DNA of 64,000 bases, taken from positions 1 through 64,000 of the forward strand of contig JADFUC010001002.1 of assembly GCA_019722365.1 (NCBI GenBank), given 5' to 3'. The translations under genes and the position numbers were made by a program. The notes below the pieces were generated by a model. It was not told where the DNA came from. It worked only from the letters and a program-made list of their open reading frames with translations, and did not search any database. The stretch is from Lithospermum erythrorhizon. Its lineage: Eukaryota > Streptophyta > Magnoliopsida > Boraginales > Boraginaceae. Numbering within the stretch: position 1 is the first letter of the stretch; every line of letters starts with the position of its first letter. This document shows positions 1 through 17,960 of the stretch, piece after piece.

Positions 1-1240
1 CTGTTGTACTTCGTTCAGTTACGTATTGCTGCTTAAGTTTTAATGTTAATGGTGTTGAAGGAATGATTACGGAGGAGGATCTTATGAATGAATTTTTATG
101 ACTAGACATGAGGGCGATAACGATGAATGTATAAGTTATCGCTAGAGAGGGGTGGTGGGAGGAGTGTAGTGTCAAGCAGTTGTGCTAATATGCTTAATAA
201 TAATCGTAGAGCCCAAAACCCTAAGTTAGTGTATAAATCACAATCCCAGATGGGCGGAAATTTGTAGCCCAGGTGGTCCAAGGAATATTGTTTCCACGCA
301 GCTAGTCGGAGCCACTTGAACTGCTTGTGACCACAAATGATCGCCCAACAGGCGCTCTTGACGATCTGAGGTTCTTTACCCCGCGTTATCCTCGGACATT
401 TTTCCGTCGTAAGAATGGGCGCCGCGTAGCATGATTTTGTCTGACATTGGTTAGTAGGAAAATGTGCCTATCCTGGAATCGGAGGCGTGAGGTTAATAAA
501 GCGGCAATGATTTCCAAAGCCTCGATTTCTAAGTTTGAGGTTTTATTTGTAGGATATGGCGTTGAGATAGAAGTGGGAGATCTCACGAGAACTATGAGGA
601 GGTTAGGCAAGCGGTGTGGAACTTCTGGCCAGTGCGAGCCACGGCTCCGATGGGTAGGTTCTAGAGGCTGGCGGGGAGTGCGGAGGTACCGTATCCTCGG
701 AATTGAGGCTACTGCACCATGACAACCAACGAGGGAGAGGCGGAGGGCGACGCTTTGAAGAGGTTGTTAAATGAGATGACCGAATTTGCGTCGAGATGCC
801 GATGTCATGAAGGACCGGGAAGAGAGGATGATCAACGAGCCAGCGGCGTGCGGATCCTTATGGCGGGATGTCGGGGCAACCAGGATCGCCTTGACACTTT
901 CCGACAACGGGTGTTTCTCATCGCGCCCGGCCTCCTCCGTTTATAATTTGAAGAAGCCAGTGAAGAAGCAGCGTGAGTGAATGTGTTTCGTATTACTAAT
1001 AATATGATGTTTTTACGTTTAAACAATGTTGTTATTTACGTCTTTTATTCGAAGTTGTTAATAAAGTGTGAATGTTGTGAATGTTTGAATGTTTATGGTG
1101 TTTCACGTTTTGAATGAATGAATGTGTTATGTTTGAATGTTGTGATTAACTTTGGCTTGCACCTTTCTGCTTTAAGCGTGTACTGAACATGATGGAGCGA
1201 TGCGCGTTTGCCATAGCAGAGAAAATCTGTGTTATGTATT
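1..1240. other. Anonymous GC-mixed repeat-like region
   Basis: No recognisable gene. Positions about 440-950 are richer in G+C and CpG than the surroundings and contain short overlapping open frames on both strands, none matching a family I know. From 960 the sequence becomes AT-rich with recurrent TGAATG and ATGTTT words. A GC-rich patch followed by an AT-rich stretch and then a GGGCCGGGC-type block recurs at 55.9-57 kb, suggesting a dispersed element. Class not determined. Confidence 0.3.
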
Positions 1241-1315
1241 AGCGATGCTGAAGCGATGCCCGCGTGAAATTAACGTGATACTTGGATTTCGTAATAGCGA
1301 TGCGCGTTAGAACTT

Positions 1316-1465
1316 TAGGGGCGCAGGCAGGGCCGGGCAGCTGCAAGATGGGTGGGATCGAACCGGTAGGGGCACAGGGCACGTCGCTCCCCGGCTGGTA
1401 GGCCCGGTAGAATCTGAACGGGTGGTGGGCCGGGCCCGAGCGGCCGAGGCCCGGTTCGTTGCCGT
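1316..1465. repeat. GC-rich hAT-like element end (putative)
   Basis: A 150-bp island rich in GGGCCGGGC / CCGAGCGGCCGAGG words begins with TAGGGGCGCAGGC. This resembles the subterminal part of plant hAT elements, whose ends often start with TAGGG or CAGGG followed by GGGC/GGCC-rich sequence. A related block lies at 56826-56930 in the opposite orientation. No matching second terminus or target duplication was found nearby. Confidence 0.3.
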
Positions 1466-1499
1466 CTACACCCAAATATTGTGGGTGTGGTAAATATTC

Positions 1500-2700
1500 A
1501 TTTATTTTTTTCGTAAAGAGATGTTGTACATACTTGGACATTATAAGTAGCTATTTTCCTCCATTTCATGTTTTGGTGCTGTGATCCCTACTTGTTTTGA
1601 CTCGTGTATTAGTTATTATATAAATCATTTGCGGTCTGCGGCGCTGCAGCGTCGGCGTGGAAGTTCGATCACTTAGCGGCGATAAGTAATTGTTGTTGAA
1701 TCGAGAATTAAGTATCTGGGGTGTTGCGGGATTCTACTATTATCTTTGGGCGTTGTGTAACTAGAATTATTCTGAGGGCCGTCTCGGATAACTCGCATTG
1801 ATGATGGGTAGATGCGGGCGCCTGCGTTTAAGTATAACGTATAAATCATTTGATGTACACTATCGCATTTAAGCACCAATACAAAATCCTCTCCATCGTA
1901 AGAGTAACAACGAATTGAAATATGTCAATCAATTACCATGAAAACTCTATAAATTAATAATATCGGACCTATAAAATTTATTAACTTATAGAGTTGTTAA
2001 TTTATTAAGTATTAATTTTCTCAACTGACATATAAATCTCACCAGACAAATTTAATTTTATTAATTTAGCAATTACTAATTTAAAAGAGTTTTACACTAT
2101 ATATTGATATACGGTTTCTTCGGTTTAGTAGCCAGAATCGAAGATATTTAAATCGGGATTACTCGAAATTTGAACCCTAAATCGGCTCGGTTTCGTCGGT
2201 TCCAATCGGTTCAGTTCGGTTTCGATTAAGTTTACATTTTGAGAAAAAAATTTAGCATGTCATCTTGAGGCTGAAATTAAGTCGTAAGGTAGATCACAAT
2301 TAAGTATATTCCCGATATCTGATTCAAAACATAATAATACTCTTTTACATGTCTACTATATTCACTTATATTATTGGTTTAGAAAGATTTATATATATTT
2401 ATTTAAATTATCTGAAATGACAGTTAAATCTAAATTATAACTTGGAAATATGCATGCTCCAGAATAAGCTACAAGGTCTTGACAAATGCGATAAATGAAA
2501 ATTGAAAATCTACAAAAAATTTAGAAATCGGTTATGTTATTTCAAATCACAGAGCACCAAATTAGTTAGGTTCTCTCGATATTGAAGCACAAATCGGTTT
2601 AGTTCGTCGATTAAAATTTCGATTATTTTCGATTTGCTTTCGGTCGGTTAGTCGATTTAGTTATACAGCCTAAATATACTTATGTCAATTTATGCAAGCG
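1500..2700. other. Intergenic, AT-rich, with CGGTTCGGTT-type repeats
   Basis: No gene. Two patches (about 2110-2230 and 2575-2665) carry repeated TCGGTT / CGATT words such as TCAGTTCGGTTTCGATT. This is a composition seen in plant non-autonomous DNA elements, but no paired termini are visible. Confidence 0.35.
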
Positions 2701-2723
2701 AACATTATACCAGATAACAGCAA

Positions 2724-2729
2724 TTTATT
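2724..2729 (-). promoter_or_regulatory. Poly(A) signal AATAAA of the XRN gene
   Basis: On the minus strand an exact AATAAA lies about 200 nt past the stop codon. Several TGTA motifs precede it (around 2798, 2827 and 2855), as expected of upstream cleavage-factor sites. This defines the probable 3' UTR as roughly 2927 to about 2700. The actual cleavage site cannot be read from sequence. Confidence 0.55.
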
Positions 2730-2927
2730 GAAAAAATAGAAGACAATGGTCTTTCGTTTCTCTCTATATATAGATATTACACCAAAATTAGATTAGATGT
2801 ACAACAAGGTCATTGAACATAATCAGGTACATTAAACCCCCAAAGGTCCTATTGTACAAAATTGTCATCCCTGAATAATTATCAAGATTGGAAAAAAAAA
2901 TCTAAAGTAATCCCCTTCCAGCAGATA

Positions 2928-10656
<7,729 letters not shown>

Positions 10657-10680
10657 CTTTGTCCCAAAATTATTGTCCAC

Positions 10681-11000
10681 TAATTACCTGATAAACTAAT
10701 TCAAATTGGACGACGAATTATTCAAATTGTAATTAGACTAATTAGCTATAGAAGCTGACAAATTTATTTGTCCAGTAATTAGCTATAAAAGATGATAAAT
10801 TTATTAGAATTGGAGAAATAATTTATTTGAAATTGGATAATTAATTTGAGATTGGACAATTTATTTGAAATTGGACAAATAATTTGTCCAGTAATTGTCT
10901 GAATATGTAAAAGACGGCGCGTATGATTGATTAGTGATTATGGGGGTTTAGGGTAAAGCGTTTGAAGGAACACTATACACACAAAAATAGTGTTTTTATT
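10681..11000. other. XRN upstream region with short repeats
   Basis: This AT-rich stretch is the presumed 5' UTR and proximal promoter of XRN. It contains repeated blocks: TTGTCCAGTAATT occurs near 10767 and 10884, and several variants of ATTGGACAA are present. A short inverted repeat with 8-bp arms TGGACAAA / TTTGTCCA and a 3-bp spacer lies at 10872-10890. No open frame of note. Confidence 0.4.
10945..10953 (-). promoter_or_regulatory. Telo-box-like motif upstream of XRN
   Basis: Minus-strand CCCTAAACC, a permutation of the plant telomere repeat, lies about 290 nt upstream of the XRN start codon. Telo-boxes are frequent in promoters of plant housekeeping, ribosomal and RNA-processing genes and are bound by TRB-type Myb proteins (known for the class, inferred here). 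No convincing TATA box was seen between it and the ATG. Confidence 0.35.
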
Positions 11001-12880
11001 GATATTATTATAATTTTTAAGCGCCAATGAGGAGATTTCTAGCTGACATGTAAATGAGAGGCGAAATAGTCGTTCATCTGCGAGAAATAGCCATTGGGTG
11101 TCTCGAGCCTCATTCGTGTTAGTCGGGACATGTCCAGATCTCGTGGACTAGCAGCCGGTAGGTGGGACCATTTTGGGGGATTTGGGTCCTCGGTCCAAGT
11201 TAAGTTCTTGGTGGGATTCCTCAATTCATTATGGATGAAAGTTTGTTAGGGTAAGTTGGAGAATAAATGGGGATAAAATTAAAAATTATATAATTTTTAA
11301 TTATTATAAAAGTCCTACATGTTAAATTATTTTAAATTATCGCCATGAATTTAATATTGTGTAGTTTAACTTTTTTACCTCGTTTTTCGTAGCAGATTCA
11401 GGGATAACGCCCGGAAAAGAAGAGGCAAATGCAAGGATGTAGAGAAAACGCGTAGTTCGAGGGCCTGCTTGAAAATAAAATAATAGTTCATAGGGCATCG
11501 GCTAATTAGCATATTTGAGGGTTGTAATTTAGAAAATTTAGTTTTATGTAAAAGTTAAAAATAAATGGATAAGGTGTTTGTTTTCGAGGGTTGCTTGCAT
11601 AATCAAGCTACAATACATTCGTATAAATATTTTTTTATATTATAGATTAGACTATTTGCATTAATAATGTGGGTGATCAATCCATGATAAACAAATAACC
11701 TTATCCACCAAACCAACACTGCATGAAGCCTTCCTTTGTAATTAGGAATTGATGGAACTTCACAGAGGGTGGTGGCACCCTGCCACCCTGAACCAACACA
11801 TCCCATTGTTATAATTAGCTTATTTGAACATGGAAATGTCCTCCAAAAAATAGGCCAACAACTGGCCCCGGTGATCCTACTTGCTTCTTCAAATTTCATC
11901 TCAATCTTGATTTAATTGTACTATATCTTTATCGCCCATTTAAAATATAAGGCATTTTATTTTGCATTAATAAAACTTTGTCATGTGCTTAATTAGTACA
12001 TTATGAAAATATGAAAAATTTATTTTTGCTAGAAAATATATTTAAAGACAAATTTATTGATATCAATTTTTATATTTTTTTTTGAACTAGAGAATAAAGT
12101 AATTAATGAGTAAAGTTGAAATGCAAGCAACGTCGTATAATATGATTGGAGGTAGTATTTTATGTGATCATACCGAGGTGGCATACGAGTTGGGCTCGCC
12201 GATAACGCATGTGTCGAGTTATGTGAAGCACTTGGATCGAAAAGAGATGAGCGAAAGAAATACAAGCGTGACTATGTTACGTATGGTGATCTAAGACAAC
12301 AATAATTATTGACGCGATTAAATACGATCCTTACAAATCATATATAACACATTTTTCTTAATACATGCTTTGACATAAGCAAGGTCTGTTGACGGCCAGA
12401 TTTGAAGTCACTGGCGAAATCTCGAATCGCTGATTTACTCGGCTCGTCGCCCACGGTGATGTTGCGATGCCCACTTTTTCCACTGAGCAATAAAAGCAAT
12501 GGTGGAGTCCCCCGAAATATATAAGGGGTGGCGAGCATGAAAATTTCGTGAATACTCATATAACAAGTAATATTCAGCCTTTACAATATATAAACATGTA
12601 AATCCCATAATAAATGATAATTACTTTCATTATATCTTATCGTATTTATTCGTATATTTAGTGAAGCTATGTATGATCCTCGTAGTTTAATATCTTTAAA
12701 TCGTTTTATCTGATCGACTTACAAAATAATTGATTAATATTAGATAACACTATAATATCAAATAGCTCAAATACGTCACATAACTGACAATAACTACATT
12801 CGGCGCAGTAAATTACCTTGCTTTAATAGAGGCTTGATTGCCTATGCGAACAAGCGAATCAGCAAAATACGACTCTCCCC
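11001..12880. other. Intergenic, no gene seen
   Basis: AT-rich sequence with scattered short open frames on both strands, none recognisable. A more G+C-rich, CpG-containing patch at 12370-12540 may belong to an old transposon. No splice-bounded coding pattern was found. Confidence 0.4.
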
Positions 12881-13120
12881 TTTACCTCTGCAAGTGGTGG
12901 AATCGCACATGACTGCGGGGAGGGACCGTCATTCGTTGCCTACACACGAGCAGCAGACCAATAAAGCATACAACTCTCCCATGCCTACTACGCCCAGTAG
13001 GCGAATCACACAACCCGTAGGAGGGAAGCCCGCGCAACCTGCGGGAGGGACCAATAAAATACATACAGCCCTTCTGCAGTAGCCGGGACACGCACCTGAC
13101 TGCGGGGAGGACAGAAAGAA
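12881..13120. repeat. Short degenerate GC-rich repeat block
   Basis: The motif GACTGCGGGGAGG occurs near 12913 and 13099. Variants CCCGTAGGAGGGA and CCTGCGGGAGGGACC lie between, around 13013 and 13038. Phrases such as CCAATAAA also recur. The block is a diverged local repeat of 40-60 bp periodicity in otherwise AT-rich DNA. The open frames that cross it on both strands are by-products of its composition. Confidence 0.45.
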
Positions 13121-14600
13121 CCAAGCCCAGCTTGAATAGGTTCACACATAATCATATGGCCGGTTCATTGAATACGAAGTATAGGACCGTTGATTCTAAA
13201 TACCGGACACGCATGCCGTTGATTTGCGAGCCGGTGATCATGGGGCGTCGATTCTCGAGAATAGCGGACATATCACGTCGCCAAGTCCTGACACAAAGCG
13301 TATAAAACTGGCCAATATGGCCGTATCATAACATCGTTTTAACATAACCAATTCAATATCCTTTCGATAAATATCTCATCATTTATTATCTTCGTGTCAG
13401 CGTTCCTTTCATATATTCTTATCCATTATGACGCTAGTACAAAAGATCGAATTCTGCTTGTATTCACGATACATATGTTATTTCAAGCTATTATCATCAT
13501 GTAATTGATCAAGTTGTCATCATTACTCTATCAAAATATATGATATCTCGTACTCTGACCATAAGATTATCACGATACACATATATGAACAATATCTAAT
13601 TTATAACCCGTCTTATGATAATGTTAATATCACCTTATTATTAACTCCTCGTATCGTCGTATCTCGCGATTCAGCATCGTATCGACTTTCATAATGTTAC
13701 CACGTTCTATTATCATGTTATCTTGACATAACCTCCTGCGTCTCGACATCCAATTCACGCCGATATCACAGCAATTCGTTTCGGTATTTTCATGCCATCA
13801 TTTTAATGTTATCCGTCAATGATTTATTTTTCTATTCATTACATTCATAAATACACTATAATCTCGTTTCAGCCGGTTATTGTCTAACATTAACTTTCTT
13901 TGCAATATAATTAAATATCCTAATATCTCATATATTGATATTGATATAATTTCAATACAACTTGATTGGATTCAGTCAGCCCGTTAAATGCTTTATGCGT
14001 GTACCATTACACCCTTATTTAATATAATCAGATGTATTTTACTAAATCTCGTCTCGATAATTAACTTTCTATATATATCCACGCCCCATTAATTATCGTA
14101 TCGACATACTCATAATCCTTTTATGAGTTATTCACTTGACAACCATATATACAATACACATATTCATAATGTATGAAGATTATAATATGATATAGTACTA
14201 CTTCTAGTTAAGCCAAATATCAATAACTTTGTGCCCGTCGCCTATTCGATGCTCGGCCTTTTCTTGAAACTTGTTAGAACTTTTAGGATTATGCTTTTAG
14301 AGGAGAATAACCACAAAATGAAAAAAATATTTGGAAAAGGGGAGGAACTCACGACCAACAATGAGAAGAAAGGAAGGAGGAGAAAATTTTATATAATAAA
14401 GTTTCTTAACCTTGAAGTAAAGCAAGCACGAGGTGACATTAAGCAAGTAGGAGGTGTCAAGCACGAGGTGTAGTTTTGTTTCTTAGCTAGGAGTGAAAAA
14501 GATGAGTAGTATTTGGTGGTATACCTTTTGTCTAGTTAGAGTTGTTTTTACATAGAAATGTCTTCGATTATTCTTAAATCGTAAAATTAGGGGTATTTGA
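13121..14600. other. Anonymous region; possible old LTR fragment at its right end
   Basis: No gene. Many TA-rich words carry embedded CG sites (for example ATCGTATCGTCG). At 14395-14470 the minus strand shows a tandem CACCTCGTGCTTG motif followed by TTATATAAAA and a CT-rich stretch, a layout like a retroelement LTR promoter. No matching second LTR was recognised, so this is a guess. Confidence 0.25.
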
Positions 14601-14610
14601 TTTTCCCAAC

Positions 14611-15770
14611 GGCTAATTAGCCGGGTTCCCCACGAACTATCGATTAATTTTTGATTAGGTCTTTGAACTATAGCATGATGTCATCTTATTGTTAACTTAC
14701 ATGGCGTGGTGTAGACTATAAATGACTCTTTTAACATTAAACTAAAATATAAAGGACACATTTAAAATATTTTACATAATTGAGAATAACCCCACCGGCT
14801 TTATTATTTGTGGCACTTTTACCATACCACGCGCCACTGGCTTTGCAACTTTCAACAACCGTCACTTTTTACTTTGCATGGCCTTTTGGCTCCACCGCCA
14901 CACCTACCATCTTGCATGGCCCATACTTTGACGGCCTGACTACGGTGGCTTGATCGACTAAATGGTGAAAATGCAATTATCTCTCAATTTAAAAAGAAAT
15001 GTGTGCAAAATGATATATTTGCGAGTTGTGAGATCTTGAGGGTGAAAAAACATGGAAAATTCAATAACTCAGCGAGCATTTTGTTTCCGCCTTTTGATAT
15101 CTTATCCGAGCCTTGAATTCGGGTTACCCGATAAGATTCGATATTGCTTCTTTTTTGCATTATCAATATTTCTGAATCTGATCCTACTTATAACTAGATT
15201 TGTAATGAGTTTTAATTTTTGGTTCAATTTTACTTTATTGTTTGATGTTAATTTTGGGACCAAATTACAGCAGATTTTGGATGAATTTAGTTGTGAAACT
15301 TCGGCGATGGTGTTTGAGGAAGGTCGCGGTGAATGGTGGGATCACCCGATTTAGGGGAGGAGAGGGTGAGGGAGTAGGGTCACGCGATTTTTTGGAGGGT
15401 AGGCTGGTGGTTGGGGCGGAGGGGAGAGAGGGTGGGGCGGGTGGGATGGGCCAGGCTTGGGTGGGGGGAGGCCGGGCGAGATCGTGTGGTGGAGGTTTTA
15501 GTGATATGTAAAATATTTTTAAGTAATAACAATTTAGTTTAGTGTTAAGTTAAAGTGAGATCTGATATACACCACGTCGAATGAGTGAATTTAGAGGCGA
15601 AATGATTTTTTGTCATAGTGAAACTTCCTTGATGTACATTTCAAAATAGAGGCGTTATAATAGTCATTTATATGTTCAGGGGGTCTGACGGAAAACGATA
15701 GTATAAGGCCTTTGAGAAAAAAATAGTTCAGTAGCGAAAGTAATGTCGATAGTTGATGCAGATAATTAAC
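14611..15770. mobile_element. Non-autonomous TIR element, Mutator-like (putative)
   Basis: The ends are diverged inverted repeats. Left CACGAACTATCGATTA answers right (reversed) CATCAACTATCGACATTA. Further in, TAACATTAAACTAAA answers TAACACTAAACTAAA, and both are followed by AAAATATTTTACAT. The left tip is the perfect palindrome GGCTAATTAGCC, similar to the tip of the better-preserved element at 59713. The middle holds a G-rich stretch (15350-15490) and no recognisable transposase. The 9-bp target duplication could not be confirmed. Confidence 0.5.
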
Positions 15771-17279
15771 TTTACATTTTTAACACATATTTTTTTATGA
15801 TACAATATAGGGTTTTGAAATTTGTAGTGCATGCTTTGCCCGTCCAACTAGTTAAATAATTTTGGGGCAATGATTTTTACACTCCATTTCTTAATCATGA
15901 CATTCATTTTTTTGTAATTTTTCATTCACTTTGACACTAAATACCACACTAAAGGTGTGATGATGCAGTCAGATCTGGAGTCTTTGGGATGGATGTAGAT
16001 AAATTAGAACGTCCCCGCGCGGATTCGAATGAGGTTCTACAAAGCAAAGACAAGTTTTTAGGTGGAAACCTTCTGACGTGAGTGTTAAAGGATCGAGAAA
16101 GAGTTTAGTTTAGGAAGAATATTTATCAGTGAGCTTCTTGATTTATTCTGAAGTTTACCTTTTATAGTCTGTTGGGCCAGTTATTTTGATCTAGATTAAC
16201 ATCAAATTGATGATTCATGGCTGCGTTAAAGGGTCGAGTAATTCTGGACTTAATTACACTTCTTATTGATCAGTCGAGCCGTTGGGTTCTAAAGGTTCTG
16301 CCACTCCTTCCGAAATTTGGACAAAACACTTGCTGGTGAGCTTTTCGTATTACGAGTACATGGCGTAGGCTAGGGCCGTTATTCGGTCTTTCGTTGTGAT
16401 CCATCTTTGAAGGGTCGTCTGGTTAATTACGTCACAGGATCTGTTTTTAATAATGGAATTATCGAGGAATTAATAGATTATCGGCTCATTTGGAGTAGAA
16501 AAAATTATTGACTTAATTTTAATTGTAACTATCTTAAGATTAATAATATATGTTTGATAGTTAATGCTATAAGTGTCGAGAAAACTTGATCTTTGCTCCG
16601 AACCACGAAGTATCTCCTTTTTCAATTGTATATTTATCCAATTAAAATTCCAGTTAATTAATTATCCATTTGAATCCAAATTGTGTCACTAGGTTGTAGA
16701 TAAGTTCCATACTAGTCCTTAATATTATACATAAATTGCATATTGATTCAAGAATAAACATAACCTTGATAGACCAACAACGACAAAGTCACGAGTGTAC
16801 TTCACTAATGTTTAAATGGTTCCGTTTATTTTATACCAATATGCAACTTACATCTGATAATAGGTATCTATATGCAATTGGACAACAAATGTCTTAATAC
16901 AGTACATTATTTAAGATCGAATACACAGTGCTTCATTAAATAAATTTTAACTTCATTTTGTATAATGAAGAACAATTTAGAAGCCATAACATTTATTTCA
17001 ATTTTCTTTACATGACTAAATTAAACAGGATGGAAATAACTCATTAAAATAAAGTTACAAGTTGCAACCATGAGTTGACATCATTAGTAACTAAATTTGT
17101 TACCCTTGAAACATCTAGAAATATTTGATGGAAACTGACTCAAACATCGTCGAGACTAAATCGGCAAATTTGCTCTTTATTGTCAACAAATGACATTAAC
17201 AGCTTTGATCAAATCATCATTCATCAATCAATGCCATGAATGGATTAGTTGGAAAATAAATAGGGTTTGGTACTAGCAC
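15771..17279. other. Intergenic, no gene seen
   Basis: AT-rich sequence with no open frame above about 60 codons and no recognisable repeat termini. Confidence 0.4.
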
Positions 17280-17672
17280 ATGTTATCGGGTACATATTAT
17301 CGAACCCTTCGTACTATCGTTGTTTGCAGATGTACTTTTGTAAACAAGGGTGAACTGGAAATAGACAAGACAATTAACTCGGACAAGGACGATTGGAGGG
17401 GCACAACACTTTACAACAATGCAAATTATTTGGTAGTTTTCCTTAACCAGTCATCGATGTACATCGTCAAAATTAATATCAAATGTTCACAAAAAATGTC
17501 AAACACTCAATGGCCAACGAAGCCATTAGGCAGCGTGAAATACTTAAAATTAAAATGCCGTGTCGTGTTGTGGTATGCGGGTTGCCGGTGGAGTAATTTC
17601 CAAGGTGAAGTAAAAATTGAAGTTGAATGGTTGAAGAATCACAATAATCGTTATAAATTTGTAGTCGAATAG
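17280..17672 (+). CDS. Unrecognised 130-codon open frame
   Basis: This is the longest isolated open frame in this part of the window. The protein would be basic, with Cys residues near positions 17, 19, 68, 93 and 101 and beta-strand-like stretches such as ANYLVVFLNQSS and YIVKINIKCSQ. A possible splice acceptor (TTGTTTGCAG) lies near 17330, so coding sequence, if real, may begin there. The Cys spacing and N-rich beta pattern faintly recall the TPD1-like secreted domain, but key positions do not clearly match. It could be a chance frame or an exon of a decayed gene. Confidence 0.25.
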   Translation: MLSGTYYRTLRTIVVCRCTFVNKGELEIDKTINSDKDDWRGTTLYNNANYLVVFLNQSSMYIVKINIKCSQKMSNTQWPTKPLGSVKYLKLKCRVVLWYAGCRWSNFQGEVKIEVEWLKNHNNRYKFVVE

Positions 17673-17759
17673 TAATAATAATGATAATAAATATTCATAT
17701 TCGAGTTGTGTTATTAAGCAGAAGAGAAATTAAGCTATGAAACCAAGCGGGGCTTAACA

Positions 17760-17960
17760 TCGTTTCGCAAATATACCGCCTAGAGCCGGTTGGACTCGGA
17801 TAAAAATCCGATTCGTCGGATCGGTCGATCCGGCCGGTTTTCGGATAAAAGCCGTTCGGGCCAGGACCGGTTTTTAATCCATATTTTGAATGAACCGGAT
17901 AGGATCGGTTATCGGTACAGGCGGACCGGATTATAACTTGATCCGGTCGATTAGGTATTT
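17760..17960. repeat. CGG/CCGG-rich block, possible hAT subterminal region
   Basis: Repeated GGATCGGT, CCGGTTTTCGGAT and GACCGGAT words in an AT-rich setting resemble hAT subterminal sequence. The decayed hAT transposase lies 2.5 kb to the right, so the two could be parts of one element of normal size (about 3.5-4 kb). Target duplication and exact termini were not found. Confidence 0.35.

Noticed and set aside
10657..10680. Eight extra codons upstream of the XRN ATG
   Set aside because: The open frame extends to a GTG, but plant XRN proteins begin MGVP and there is no ATG between the in-frame TAA and 10656.
15052..15511. Two overlapping open frames (100 and 89 codons)
   Set aside because: They lie inside a TIR element; one is hydrophobic AT-rich sequence and the other a Gly/Arg-rich translation of a G-rich tract.
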